Shown: in pieces, positions 37,239 to 47,989 of the stretch
How positions within the stretch are numbered: position 1 is the first letter of the stretch
How the letters are laid out: each line of letters begins with the position of its first letter
Source of the DNA: Scleroderma bovista
Taxonomy: Eukaryota; Basidiomycota; Agaricomycetes; Boletales; Sclerodermataceae
NCBI GenBank assembly: GCA_037178675.1
Contig: JAYMGJ010000216.1
Location: 1-64,000 of the forward strand
Direction: 5' to 3'
DNA length: 64,000 bases
Made by a program: the position numbers and the translations under genes
The notes under the pieces: model-generated
The model's input: only the letters and a program-made list of their open reading frames with translations
Told to the model about the DNA's origin: nothing
Database searches by the model: none

Positions 37239-38890
37239 TGGTCAATGCAATTGCATCTAATGTCTCCGTGAAGTTCAGACCTGGCGGTCAAAATGCACCA
37301 CTTGAACTTGTCTTAGGTAGTCCACGTGCCACCTCCACCCAGTGGCACCCCATGCTAAACTCCTCTAAGGCATACTACCTTCAGGGGCTTCATACGTTCT
37401 TATGACAAAGGAGCAGATGCTTTCGTTCACCCATATGCATCGCTTAAAGGTACCAAGGGACGCGTGGAATGCGTCCCAATTCCTGTCGCTGTCCCCGATA
37501 TACTTTGCTTCACAAAAGGAACTGTCAGCAAAGCTTACGACTTACAAACAAAGACCAAGAAATAAGAATCGACGAGAGGATGAGAGTCCCCAGGACAACA
37601 GTTCAGCCAATCGTGGTTACATCATGACTGGCACAAAAACGGTACACTACCGCCCCTACTTTGAACAGCAACGGTAAGATTGAGGTGGCCTTATACTTGA
37701 CGATCTGACACTTCTTATCTTAGGACGCTTTACCACCTCATGTCCAGACGCATTGCCCCTGAGAAGTTTGCTCTCTCATCGCCGTCTTGGTTGGGTGCCG
37801 TTCGAGTTATCTCCATCGTTTTCGTGGAATGGGCTATTGATAAGCGCCCCAGAGCTCAACGCCTAGATGATCCGACACTGGTCGAAGTGGGCTACACAGA
37901 TGCGCTCTTCCCGAATTTCTTCGATACACACACTGGAACCACGCTGCACCTGAAGCTAAAAAAGAGAGTGATGGTCAAAAATCCACAATCCAAGGTAATA
38001 TGAACTGTTTGGGCTGTCCTCATTCCTATGATACCACTTATTATAACATGCAGGATCCACATCATTCAACAACGGAGGAAATCGGCGAAGATAAATTGCC
38101 TGAGAGACTCCGAACCGTGTTCAACCACGATGTCCACAAGAGTGGTGTGCCATTAATCTTGCTGTGCCATGACGAGGAAATGACTCTGAGCATTTTGAGT
38201 CGCTCTGGTATTGATACTTCGTCGTACGAGTCGGGCCTTGACACTTTGCTTCCGCTCAGTGGATTCGGGGTATTTTTCCACGTCCAGCTGCCTTCCAATT
38301 TATGTTGACTTTTTTCGTAGCCAAGCTCGTCAAGGATTCAGCGGCGCTCGCGTTCTCGTTCACCTCAAAGAGGTTCTCACAGGACTGATCCACGCCGTGA
38401 TCACTCCCATCCTATCAAGTCAAAGGATGGAAAAATGCGATCGAGGACCTCCCATGGTCCACACGTCGTTGACATCCAAAAATTAGCCAATGCGTTGATG
38501 CAGGTGACAGCACCCCGCACTGTCCCAGAAATAGCTGCCCTTCTGCGCATTCAGACTGATACTCGCACATGTGGTGGCGATGATAGCTTGTACGTTTTTT
38601 AATCTCGAATTTCGTGAGCATCATTGCCGACCCCTTCCAGGTTACAACTTCGCATGTGGATATCCATGGCAGAGGGCGCAGCAATAGACGAACAACGCAG
38701 CATCCGTGCTGCAAGACAAGCTCCTTGTGGAGAACTTCTTCCTGGCCCGTCGAAACCAAGGGTCGATGTCAATAACGATGAAGACGACCTGGATCCCAAC
38801 GACTTTGATGCCGGTGATCCAAATGACTTGCCAGGTGCACAGCCCACAGTTGCGAGAGCCATTGATGATTTTTCGGATGATGAATTGTAA
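37239..38890 (+). pseudogene. RNase H-fold (Gfd2/YDR514C-like) protein gene with frameshifts
   Basis: The 3' two thirds join well. NSSANRGYIMTGTKTVHYRP leads through an intron (about 37675-37723) to LMSRRIAPEKFALSSPSWLG and VISIVFVEWAIDKRPRAQRL. An intron at about 37997-38053 leads to VPLILLCHDEEMTLSILSRS and IDTSSYESGLDTLLPLS. Another leads to an Arg/Ser-rich insert (RRSRSRSPQRGSHR), VVDIQKLANALMQ and TVPEIAALLRI, and a last one to MWISMAEGAAIDEQRSIRAA with an acidic end and stop at 38890. The layout fits fungal Gfd2-like exonuclease-fold proteins; the family call is moderate. The 5' part is broken: SYDKGADAFVHPYASLKGTK and VPDILCFTKGTVSKAYDL lie in one frame, while the segments before (GGQNAPLELVLGSPRAT) and after lie in others. 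The first expected catalytic Asp (ISIDFEW-like) reads ISIVFVEW. Confidence 0.55.
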
Positions 38891-39279
38891 ACGAACTAAA
38901 AAATGACTTGCACTGTATTTTCTTCTTTGGACAAGTGATATTATTCTGTAGCCACTGATAAGTGTAGTTCTATATACACTATATCAAAGACCCACTGAGT
39001 TTTGGTTCAAGAAAAAATGCTCTTACGCACTGTCTGGATCATCTATGCGGGGTGTGTGGGGCTCCGTGAACCGTCTGCATTGCCTGGAGATTAGAGGGCA
39101 CACATGACGCTATACCCACTAGCCTTGGTTTGACTGATCTTGAAGAATACTTACTGGCGGGGTGCACTTGTCCCACTCAGGTTTCCGCGGGTTGACATCG
39201 TGAGACCCGCTTCAGAATCTGTCCCGTGTTGATTACAAATTTACAAGTACTAGTACAGTAGTAGTCACGAGCAGACTTG
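38891..39279. other. Intergenic, no gene recognised
   Basis: This is the 3' flank of the Gfd2-like gene and the area beyond the truncated transposase fragment. It probably contains the lost remainder of that element in unrecognisable form. Confidence 0.4.
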
Positions 39280-39621
39280 TCACACGCGGTATTCAAGTCC
39301 CTTCCACAACCTCTGCTGGATCTCATCGAGGTGGAGAGTGGGATTTGCTTCAACGATAGATGAAATGATATAGGTAACATATGCATCCCCTTCAACTTTG
39401 CTTGAGAGTCCGCAGTCAACCCCGACAACGTGCAAAGGGATTACGGATTTGTCCGAAGTCTTGACGGACTCGTGGGGTCTGAGAATCTCGTACACCTTGC
39501 GCCCAGAGCAACCTGCAAGCTCTGCGATTTCCTGCGCTGATTTTCTGCCTTCATCGCGCCATACAATGATTCGGTTGTGCAGCTGCTGGTCGAGGTGAGC
39601 TGATATGATCGACACCGCCAC
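39280..39621 (-). mobile_element. Tc1/mariner-type transposase N-terminal fragment
   Basis: About 110 residues encode the helix-turn-helix DNA-binding part of a Tc1/mariner-type (DDE_3-like) transposase. Visible segments are LHNRIIVWRDEGRKSAQEIA, ELAGCSGRKVYEILRPHES and, after a degraded middle, IVEANPTLHLDEIQQRLWKG. These match the order of the two HTH subdomains and the short helix before the catalytic core. The DDE domain is absent, since the frame ends at 39280 without it. The HTH part is open for 113 codons, but the element cannot be autonomous. It lies between the Gfd2-like relic and the secreted-protein candidate. Confidence 0.7.
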
Positions 39622-39805
39622 ACCCCGCTATGTTTTCTGAGAGCTTTGCTAGATTCTACACTGCAGTTATTTATACAACACCCTGTAGCAGGACTATCGA
39701 CGTTACCCAAGGTACATACATTTTGAACAAGTACAAAATCAGAAAAAGATTTTTTTCCCAGTGCTGACTTGTGTCCACCAAACTGCCACTTCGATTTGGC
39801 CTGAT

Positions 39806-40197
39806 TCAGTTGGCGACAATTTTATTTCTTGCAATCTGGCTGACCGTGGTTAAGATAGCAAGTGTACCAATTGAGACAGCCTGGATGAGCCCCGTTGTGA
39901 GTAACACAGCAAATGCTTTTCTATTGAATTCTTACATCCACCCTTTTTGTCGTTGCAGCAATTCCAGCCTGGAGCGCAACACGAGATGTGATCAATGCAC
40001 ATGACTGTGCATAAGGTGAGCATCTGAGAGTTGGTGGGGTTGAATATCATATGACTCACATTGCTCGGAAGGACAAGTGGTAGCACGTAAGCTTCGCGAC
40101 GACGTCATTCGCCTGCATGCGCGGGATGCTTTCGGCAGCTAAAAAAGCAATGTACGAGGAGAACAGCAAAGACGCGACACTACGGAAATGAACCATT
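39806..40197 (-). CDS. Candidate small secreted protein
   Basis: The ATG at 40197 opens a frame with a textbook signal peptide: MVHFRS, then the hydrophobic VASLLFSSYIAFLAAES. Two plausible introns (donor gtgagt after CYHLSFRA; donor gtaaga after TTKRVD) join it to CSPYAQSCALITSRVALQAG and AVSIGTLAILTTVSQIARNK, with the stop at 39806. The mature chain would be about 75 residues with a few Cys. A TATAAA lies about 57 bp upstream of the ATG. No family was recognised and no function is proposed. The splice joins are inferred, and an alternative is a chance signal-like frame. Confidence 0.4.
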
Positions 40198-40253
40198 TTG
40201 ACAGCCAGGAGAGGAAGATGTGTTTGAAGAATGGCGCCTCCCTCTGTCTGCAT

Positions 40254-40259
40254 TTTATA
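40254..40259 (-). promoter_or_regulatory. TATA box of secreted-protein candidate
   Basis: TATAAA (within ggatataaaatgc on the minus strand) sits 57-62 bp upstream of the predicted ATG at 40197, a normal distance for a fungal core promoter. Confidence 0.4.
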
Positions 40260-40929
40260 TCCAGCAGTGGAACAAACTTTTATTGGCCATTCCTATGGGC
40301 ATGGGCCCGGTTATTTGATTCTGCGCATGTATTTTCCGTGATTCTTCCTGGAGTTCTTTAGGCAAATATCCGAGGAGTTCGTGGTTAGTCACTTAATTCA
40401 TTTGTGGGATCTGACAAATAAAAAGTAGCGGTCCTCAGGGCATACTGTCCGTGGTCCCAGGCCTGGGTCAAAATCTGACTCCCTGTTTATTTTTCTGACC
40501 AGGCGGCCGGTGGCTGTAATAGGCTCAAAGTTGGTTTGGTTGCAGTCGATTACCAGCTCTTTATTGCAGATTCTGGGCTGTAACATTTAGAAATTGTTGG
40601 GACCAGACTCGTACAGACGTATTTTCACGCTGTAGTCAGTCCTTCCTTTGTCGTTCCATTCGTCCGACTGAAGTATGTCGCTTTTTTTGTGGTACATTCT
40701 CCCGACTGACAACTTAGTTCGAACGTTTATCAGAAGAGCACACTATTACCTTCCCTAACACCCTTAGCGCTTCCCTGCACTCTTGTACTCGATCACCCTA
40801 TTTATCTCTCTCTTTTCGACTTCGAATCCCACGCAAACCTACCCCCCCAGCGCCATATCGTCATCGTGGGATCTGCCACAGAATACGTCCGGCATGTTCC
40901 CCAAAGGTAGCACTGACTGACCCGCAGGC

Positions 40930-42100
40930 GAAAACAGATACCCCTCCGAATGCAAAATGCGTCCGATTATTGCGGCCTACTTGATATAGTGGAAGGCAAA
41001 GTCACCAAGCCATCACTTGGAGACGGCGCAGTTTTGAAGAAGATATGTGGCAGCACGAACCGTTCATGATTCTGTCAAATTTACATGACTCGAAGGAAAT
41101 CCGGGACCTGCAGCAGAATACTCGTAATTCAATCATCTATTACTTCTTGCGACCAACGCGCATGTTGCCTGTCGACAACGCTTCAGATCACATCACGAGC
41201 TTCCAAGAGGCTCTTCGTTACCTCGCCCATGTGACTTCGTCCACTTCCGCCACCATCCTCCTCTCGACTTTTCCGAGCGATCCTGAGGATCTTGAGTCAT
41301 GGGACCACTTCGTCTCCTCCACTCTACTGAGACGCTCTTGGAGCGTGATGCACGTGCCGCTGGTAAGAAGTGGTACCGAAACTATAAACCGTAACGGACA
41401 CGACTGGTCCGACTGCTGGGCATCAGGTGGTAAAGAAGGTCAGGAGCCGAAGCGGACGCGAAAGAAGAGGAAGGCGAAGGCGAATATATGTAGCTGATGA
41501 AGAGGATGTGAGAGTGCCAATGTAATTATTGAGAGGTGCCTCGTGACGTCGTTGTCAACGAAGCTGATTTTTCTGACGACGGTTTCATGTCTGAGAGCAC
41601 TCCCACTGCATGGTGATTTGTCTCCGACTCCCTCACCAGGCAAAGGAGACTCCGTGCACAGCGCGCGCGCAATATCGAGCGCTACACCTTTTTTAGACAC
41701 AGGCACAACATCTCCGATCGTTGAATATCAACGGTTTTGGAAAGACAAGTATTGCAGGACGTGGCGAAGCTCAAATTCTCGCTATCCTACTCTTAAGCTT
41801 AGTGGCTCGACCTTTCGTTTGTCTTGGCGCAGCATATGTCTGTCCCCGCCTCGACTACTCTCATTATTTCTTCTCCTTGAAGGCTCGATGATGCCAACTG
41901 CTACACCCTTTTCGGGAATGGTTGATGTGCAACATTTTCGCTTGATGATGGTGGGTAATATCACAGCTCGCTATGGTGTTGTCCTCACTGCTATGAAGTG
42001 TGCTGACTGTCTATATTCTCAACACACTCTGACAAAAGTCGGAGACTGCACTTGTCACTTCAACAAGTGCACCCCTATCCAAACTTGAAGATGTCACTAA
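40930..42100 (+). pseudogene. Copia-type Gag-like relic, unit I
   Basis: Fragments resembling the Gag part of Ty1/copia elements: MQNASDYCGLLDIVEGKVTK near the start, LPVDNASDHITSFQEALRYL in the middle, then a zinc-knuckle remnant of the form C-x2-C-x4-H-x4-C (NGHDWSDCWASGG) followed by a Lys/Arg-rich tail (KRTRKKRKAK). The frame changes several times, the first knuckle cysteines are out of frame, and no protease, integrase or reverse transcriptase is present. A second copy lies at 47990-49030. Whether it came from a retroelement or from a host Gag-like gene cannot be decided here. Confidence 0.55.
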
Positions 42101-42230
42101 GCATCAGGAAATTCCCCCCTCTGTTTGGAAAAGTTTCAATGGTTCCTCCCTTTAAATAACCTATATTACAACTGCTATGGTTCGTGTTACATGTAGCCCA
42201 AAGATAGTACATCTCAAAGCACTACGGTGT

Positions 42231-44676
42231 CTAATTCTTTTCCTCACCGCTGAGTAAGGGGACCCCCTCGCTTCCCGCACTAGGTTCTCCCTGGGCAATG
42301 ATTGCGCCATTGTGTGGGTCGAGGCTGAACTTCAAACCCGTGAGCTTGTCCTGCATCTGTTGATCATCGTCGTAAGGAAGGAGCAGCTCGCCGAAACCTG
42401 ACCGCGACGTCATCGACACGATCGATGCGATGGATCCCGGTGGGCTTGTCAACCAAAGTTTACGCCGTGAATGTGCATGGAGGACGTGAACGGTGAGTCT
42501 GGTTATGCCGACCACAAAAAGTAGGGCGGAGAGGGCATGTGCAGGAAGGGGGCTATGCAGGAAGTTATGGATTAATAAATACAGAAATGGCGGGAAATGA
42601 GAACACCTACTCTATGAATAAGCGCGGAGAGAATGTCGTTAGGGTCGCATGAATAGTTTCATTGGCTGCGCCAAAGTAGATAAATTGTGTAGCAATCGCA
42701 AGGTGTTGCGTCTTTTCCAGGTCGAGTCAGTCATTGAGCCTGGACTTAATCAAATGGGAGCTCACATAGATCTTTGAGGTAGCATTAAGCCAGCCGTAAG
42801 GATCCTTGAACACCGACTGAACACCGCCAGGCTGCTGTGATGCATGCCTGAATATGGCACTTGGTAAAACAGAGTTAATGACATTGGTCCTAGCTGAGAT
42901 GAGCACATTGCTGGACTGATTAAACACTACCCTGCGTAAAATAACCGCCAGCGACCAGTGATAGGGACATACGTCGAATAGAGTGAGAGACTACTTACCC
43001 ATTGAAAGCCTGACCATTCAAAGGGCTTCCCGTGACGTTGTTCGGCTGTACATAGGTATCCAATTTCGTACAGTTTCCAAGCGTGCGATTGCTCAGATCC
43101 ATCGATGTCGTCATAGCAAAGACTTTTATGGTGGGCCCACAAAAGACCGCGGCCACCTCCGGTCCACTGTCAGAAGACGTGTCTTGAAAGTAATACCAAA
43201 ACACGACAGGCTGAAACTCGATGTTCTGGCCCTGAGGTGCACAGCTGCTGGCATTCAGGACGCTATATTGTCGATTCCCTTCAGACGCTGTGAAGGAAAA
43301 ATTGGCAAAGCATCCATCGAGGAAGGTGGCTCGAGCGGTGTAGTTGCCGCCAGACGATGTCAGGTTAAGTGAAGTTGGGTTGACGCAATTCACCTTTGTC
43401 TGGATCCCGGTCGTGTTCACTGTGAGCGAGCCGTTGAGGTATAAGCCTGGCGGTGGCTGGGATGGCTATTAGGAAATCGGCGGTGCTCGATAAACTACTT
43501 GCCTCGAACCAAGCGGCGGTCCATGGACCATGAACATAAGGTGGGTCGCCAAGGGCGCCATAAGCTTGGACGTCTCAGCTATGTGTACAGCACCCAGGAA
43601 AGAGGCAAGCTTACCTGCAGCATCGACATACTGGTTAGCTGTGCATTAGCGAACATCTCGTTAATTCGATTTTAAGCACTGACCCCTGCAGCAGCCACAA
43701 AGGCATCCAATTGTGAAACATCGGGCGAAAGGGCCGCAGTGCGAGTACTGATAGCGGTGGAAGCTGTTACGTTTATGAGTGGGCCACCATCGAATGGAAT
43801 GGAGAGGTCTAACCGGAGGTAAAAGGTACTGGTCTGACCTGGAAGAATGAGCCCGCTAGGGGCTGCAGCAAAAGGATCGCCAGAAAGGTGAGCGTCGAAA
43901 TGAGAACAAGATAATGTTTGTATTTCGCTGAGTTGATAAGCACAGATAATCGACTGTTGAAGGACGTCAAGGGTGTGGACGAGGAGGACAGAGTTCTTAC
44001 TTGGAAGCAGTCTGAAATGTGGTCAGTTTCGGACATAGACCGATCACAACACTTACGTAGTCAAGTAAGATGCTTTTTGAGGCGGGCTGATTTCCCTCGG
44101 CGAGAGTAATGTATGGCTGTAAGAATGTGAGTGAAGTTTCCCACCGTGCCAAGAAACATGTAGTTACCTGTAACCAACGAATCTTCCAGTCAGCAGTTGA
44201 CCAGAAATATACTAGTGGTACGGCCAGCAGCGATGGGAAGAAGGACTATAGAGAGGGTAAGCATCATAAGATTCCAAAATTATACTTTCGTGGCTACTGA
44301 ACCGTCAAGAATTGCGTCATTTTAATGGCAAAGAGGTTCTTTTCGGCGACATGAAAACCTGAACACAGTTATTGGAACTCTAAAGGCCCTGAACAAGGAG
44401 AGACACACCTGTCCGTGTGCTAGATACGTGCAATGCGACTTGTATTGCAATTCCGATGCCTATCATCCATATCGCCACTACGGCGACCAACCACACGTTA
44501 ATAATCCAGGGTTCCTAACCCATGGTGTTGGACACAGTTCGATCGCAGTAGTAAGCTGACACAACGCTCACGTATCTGGGTGGTCTTTCGGTTGAGACAG
44601 GTATCTGATGCACTGAGTGCCGAAACCTCGATTTTGAAAATGCGCCGAAGGATGTGGGGCTGGAATGCGTTTCCAT
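42231..44676 (-). CDS. Multi-pass membrane protein, copy a1 (apparently intact)
   Basis: Function unknown; this belongs to a fungal membrane family present here in four copies. The start METHSSPTSFGAFSKSRF is a short cytosolic tail with PPRY. It is followed by TM1 (WFVAVVA-type segment), TM2 (SLLAVPLVYFWSTADWKIRW), the 11-nt microexon (44001-44011) and TM3 (HYLVLISTLTFLAILLLQPL). A large extracellular domain comes next, with many N-x-S/T sites and Cys (VNCVNPTSLNLTSSGGNYTA; SCAPQGQ; FWYYFQDTSSDSGP). Then come NATSKIY, TM4 (AHALSALLFLVGITRLTVHV) and a cytosolic tail (LTSPPGSIASIVSMTSRSGF, GELLLPYDDD). About a dozen introns, one of them GC-AG (donor at 43502), all join in frame. The C-terminus stops at 42231, shorter than in b2. 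Confidence 0.65.
44001..44011 (-). other. 11-nt microexon of copy a1
   Basis: Flanked by ttcag on its 5' side and gtaagaac on its 3' side. Including it restores the frame from LLDY into the next transmembrane segment (RLSVLINSAKY); skipping it shifts the frame. The same 11-nt exon is present in b1 and b2 (54310-54320). Confidence 0.6.
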
Positions 44677-45536
44677 GAGAAAGGGTGCTTCTAAGATGCA
44701 AAAGAGATGAGCAGGAGGGATCAGCGTTGGGCAGACTATGTACTAGTCACTGGTGTTATATACCATATTATCAAGGGGTTGGCTAAAGCGTTGACAGTTC
44801 TCGCGGGCCAATATTCAGACTGCGCCATGGCACCCCCTGTGTGGGCGCACCAGGATGCCATCTGTAGAGTTCTGGCCAGGAGGTACACCAACAATTTCAA
44901 GGAGTCATCAGCCAAGGGGGGTCGGTGGCGCAATCATATACTACACCATCCTTGGAAACGATTTGTTACCAAATCCGGGACCACACTGATTTGCACACCG
45001 AGCCAACAGCGAGATCTAATGGCTATTGATCAGTCTCTTGTACTTCACGGGCCCTCTCATTGGCCTCCGACAGTCTAAGCGCGCGCAAAAAGGTGTCTTA
45101 TACTCATTTCCTCAGGTAGTTTTGCAGATTGGCAGAACTTCAACCAGCGCCGATCAGCAGACAGGACACTTGGTAATTACAGTATAAGTATCGAATACGG
45201 CCAAAACGTACCGGCCTCTTTCATTGGTTTTCCCACTAGTACACTATTGTAGTACCTTGGTACTGACACTTCCGACAACATCGCTACTGCGCTCTTGAAA
45301 CTAGCGCCTGCGGACCAGCTGGGTGACCATGTACATCGAGGATCTGATATCGGACTGCATGCACCCTTGCATACACACATGTCATAGCATGTCCGTGAGA
45401 TTGGTGAAGAATTGTGAAGGTATGAAGGCCGTAGATAGGAAGAATGTATAGCTCAAAGCACTAAGGTATCCTTGAACGAACTTACAGACAGGGGGGTAGA
45501 ACCAGCCCCAAATCCTGTACTTCGGTATATATCGAG
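44677..45536. other. Spacer between membrane gene copies, unit I
   Basis: Promoter side of a1 and 3' side of b1. It is present at high identity in unit II (about 51680-52470), including a gcgcgcgcaaaaaggtg stretch. No coding sequence is supported. Confidence 0.5.
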
Positions 45537-47475
45537 TCACCACTGAGCAGGGTGGTCCCCTTGCCACCCGCACCAGGTTCTTCCTCGGCGATGATTGCCC
45601 CCGTTCACGGATCCAGGCGGAATTTCAAACCTGCGAGATTGGTCCGCATGCGTCGCTCGTCGTCGTAGGGAAGTAGCAGCTCGCCGAAACCTGATCGCGA
45701 CGTCATCGACACGATCGATGCGATAGACCCTGGTGGACTGGTCAACCGATTTTACGACGGGATCGTGCGTGAAGGAGGTGAATGGTGAGTCCAGTGATGC
45801 CAATTATAATAAGTAGGACACTGAGGAAATGTGCTGGAAGGTGTCTGTAGGAGAAATCGTGAATGAATACATATAGAAATAGCGGGAAATGGGAACACCC
45901 ACTCCACGAACAATCGGGGAGCGTTGGTCGTTAGGATCGCAGGAATAGTTTCGTTGTTTGAGCCAAAGTAGATAGCCTGTGCAGCAATCGCCAGGTGGTG
46001 TGTCTTTACAAAGTCAGCCAGGTTGCCGTGATGCAAACCGGAATACGGTGCCTGGTAAACCAGAGTTGATGGCCGGCCCTGGCTGCGATGAACACGTTGC
46101 TGGACTGATTGAACACCATCCTGCGCCGTGACCAGGGATAAGGGACCTACGTCGAATGCAAAGCAAAACCGCTTACTCATTGAAAGCCCGGCCGTTCAAA
46201 GGGCTTCCTGTAACGTCATTCGACCCCACAGAAGTATCGAGTATCGTACAGGTTCTAAGCGTGCCATTGCTCAAGTACATCATTGTCGTCATAGCAAAGT
46301 CATTTATTGTAGGCTGACAGAAGATCGCTGCCATCTTCGGTCCATTTCCAGCAGATGTGTCTTGGAAGTTCTTGGAAGTAACACCAAACACGGCTGGCTT
46401 AAATTCGACGTCCTGGCCCTGAGATGCACAGCTACTGGCATTCAGGACACTATATTGTTGATTCCCATCAGATGCTGCGAATGCGAGACTAGCGGAGCAT
46501 GCATTTCAGAAAGTGGCGTGAGCGGTATAATTACCGCCCGGAGATAACAGTTTGAGTGACGTTGGGTTGACACAATTGACTTGTGTCCGGATCCCGGTGG
46601 TGTTCACTGCGAGCGAGCCGTTGAGGTATAAGCCCGGTGGTGCCTGGACAGACATGTTAGGAAACCGCTGAGGCACGATAAATTACTTGCCTCGAACGAT
46701 GTCCATACAAGGTGGATCGCCAAGCTCGCCATAAACTAAGACACAGCGCCCCAGAAAAGGGTGGGCTTACCTGCGGTATCGGCGTACTGGTTAGCTGTAC
46801 ATCAGTGAACATCTCGTTGATTCGATTTTAAGCACCGATCCTTGCAGCAGCCCCAACGGCGTTCAACTGAAAAACATCAGCCGAAAGGGCTGCAGTACGA
46901 ATACTGATAGCCGTGGAATCTGTTACGCTTTATGAGTGGGCCATCATCGATTAGAATGGAGAGGTCTAACCAGAGGTATAAGATATTTATCTGACTTAGA
47001 AGACCGAGCCCGCTAGGGGCTACAGTAAAACCGTAAAAGCCGTGGGTATAGATATGTAAACGAGGTGGTGACTGTATTTCAAAGAGTAAAGGAACACAAA
47101 TAATTGACTGTTGAAGGACGTGAAGCGTTGTTGATAAAGAGAATGGTGTTTCTTACTTGAGGGCGATCTGAAGTGTGGGTCGGGCTTCGAACATAGACCA
47201 ATCAAAACACTTACGTAGTCAAGCAAGCTGCTTCGGGTGGCACATTTCCTTCGGCAAGAGCAATGTATGGCTGTAGAAATGAGTGAAGTTGCCCATGTCA
47301 AGGGGTATGTCGTTACCTGGCACCAACGAATTATCTAGTCAGCAAACGACCAAAAATACGCTGGAGGTACGACCAGCAGGATTGGGAAGAACGACTATGG
47401 AAGTGGTGAGCACCGAGAATTATGAGTGAGCATTCCCTGAACTGTCAAAAACTGCGAGATGCAAATGGAAAGGCA
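45537..47475 (-). pseudogene. Multi-pass membrane protein, copy b1 (broken)
   Basis: Recognisable by comparison with b2: tail LASIVSMTSRSGF-like and GELLLPYDD, extracellular SVLNASSCAS and QDTSAGNGPKMAAI, TM3-type LVYISIPTAF, and the WSF-A-D segment near 47340. Lesions: CGA-to-TGA stop in the cytosolic tail (45605-45607), TGG-to-TAG stop next to TM2 (47335-47337), a short duplication (cttccaagaa twice) that shifts the frame in the extracellular domain, loss of about 110 bp around 46020 including most of the NATSKIY exon, and a missing first exon, since homology stops near 47475. It cannot encode the full protein. Confidence 0.8.
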
Positions 47476-47800
47476 TTCTTTTGGAAGCGGTGGAGGCGGT
47501 GAAGACGGATGCCGGTGAGTGCTATAGTAGGGAGACATCCGAGACGAGGGATTGAGGTGTGCTGTTTATGTTTGAGCGAGGATGCAGTCTGCTGGGACGG
47601 GGGCAGGAGATGCGAAGAGTGGAAGAACTGCTGAAGGACATGGGGGTCCTGTGAGGGGAGCACAGAGGGTCGTCCAAGGCGAGGACTCATCAATGCCAAT
47701 CAACGGAATGGACTAGCACAACAAGATCGACAGCAAAGCCAATCGGAATCATTTTAGCAGCGACGTTCATCCCTTTAGCCTGGGCCTTCGAAAACCCAAT
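47476..47800. other. Junction segment between duplication units
   Basis: About 325 bp with no counterpart at the equivalent place in unit II. It replaces the first exon of b1. A short minus-strand frame starting MALMSPRLGRPSVLPS is present but unsupported. Confidence 0.5.
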
Positions 47801-47989
47801 TCAGAGCACACTACATATTACCTTCCTATGTAACACCCTCAGCGCTTCCCTGCACTCTCGTCTCCGATTACCCTATCTCTCTCTCTCCCTCCTTCTCTTC
47901 GACTTCGAATCACACGCAATCCTCCAGCACTACTCCCGCAGCGCCAGCGATATCGTCGACGTGGGACCTCCCACAGAATACGTTCCCCA

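Larger units (their letters stand above)
40730..47800. repeat. Segmental tandem duplication, unit I (about 7.07 kb)
   Basis: This matches 47801-54980 segment by segment. The left edge shares gcgcttccctgcactc (40768 and about 47838). The Gag-like relic, membrane gene a, the spacer containing agcgcgcgcaaaaaggtgtc (45078 and about 52080) and membrane gene b follow in the same order and orientation. The offset is about 7.00-7.02 kb through gene a and the spacer, and about 7.1 kb inside gene b because b1 has deletions. The unit ends in about 300 bp (47475-47800) without a counterpart in unit II. Confidence 0.88.
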
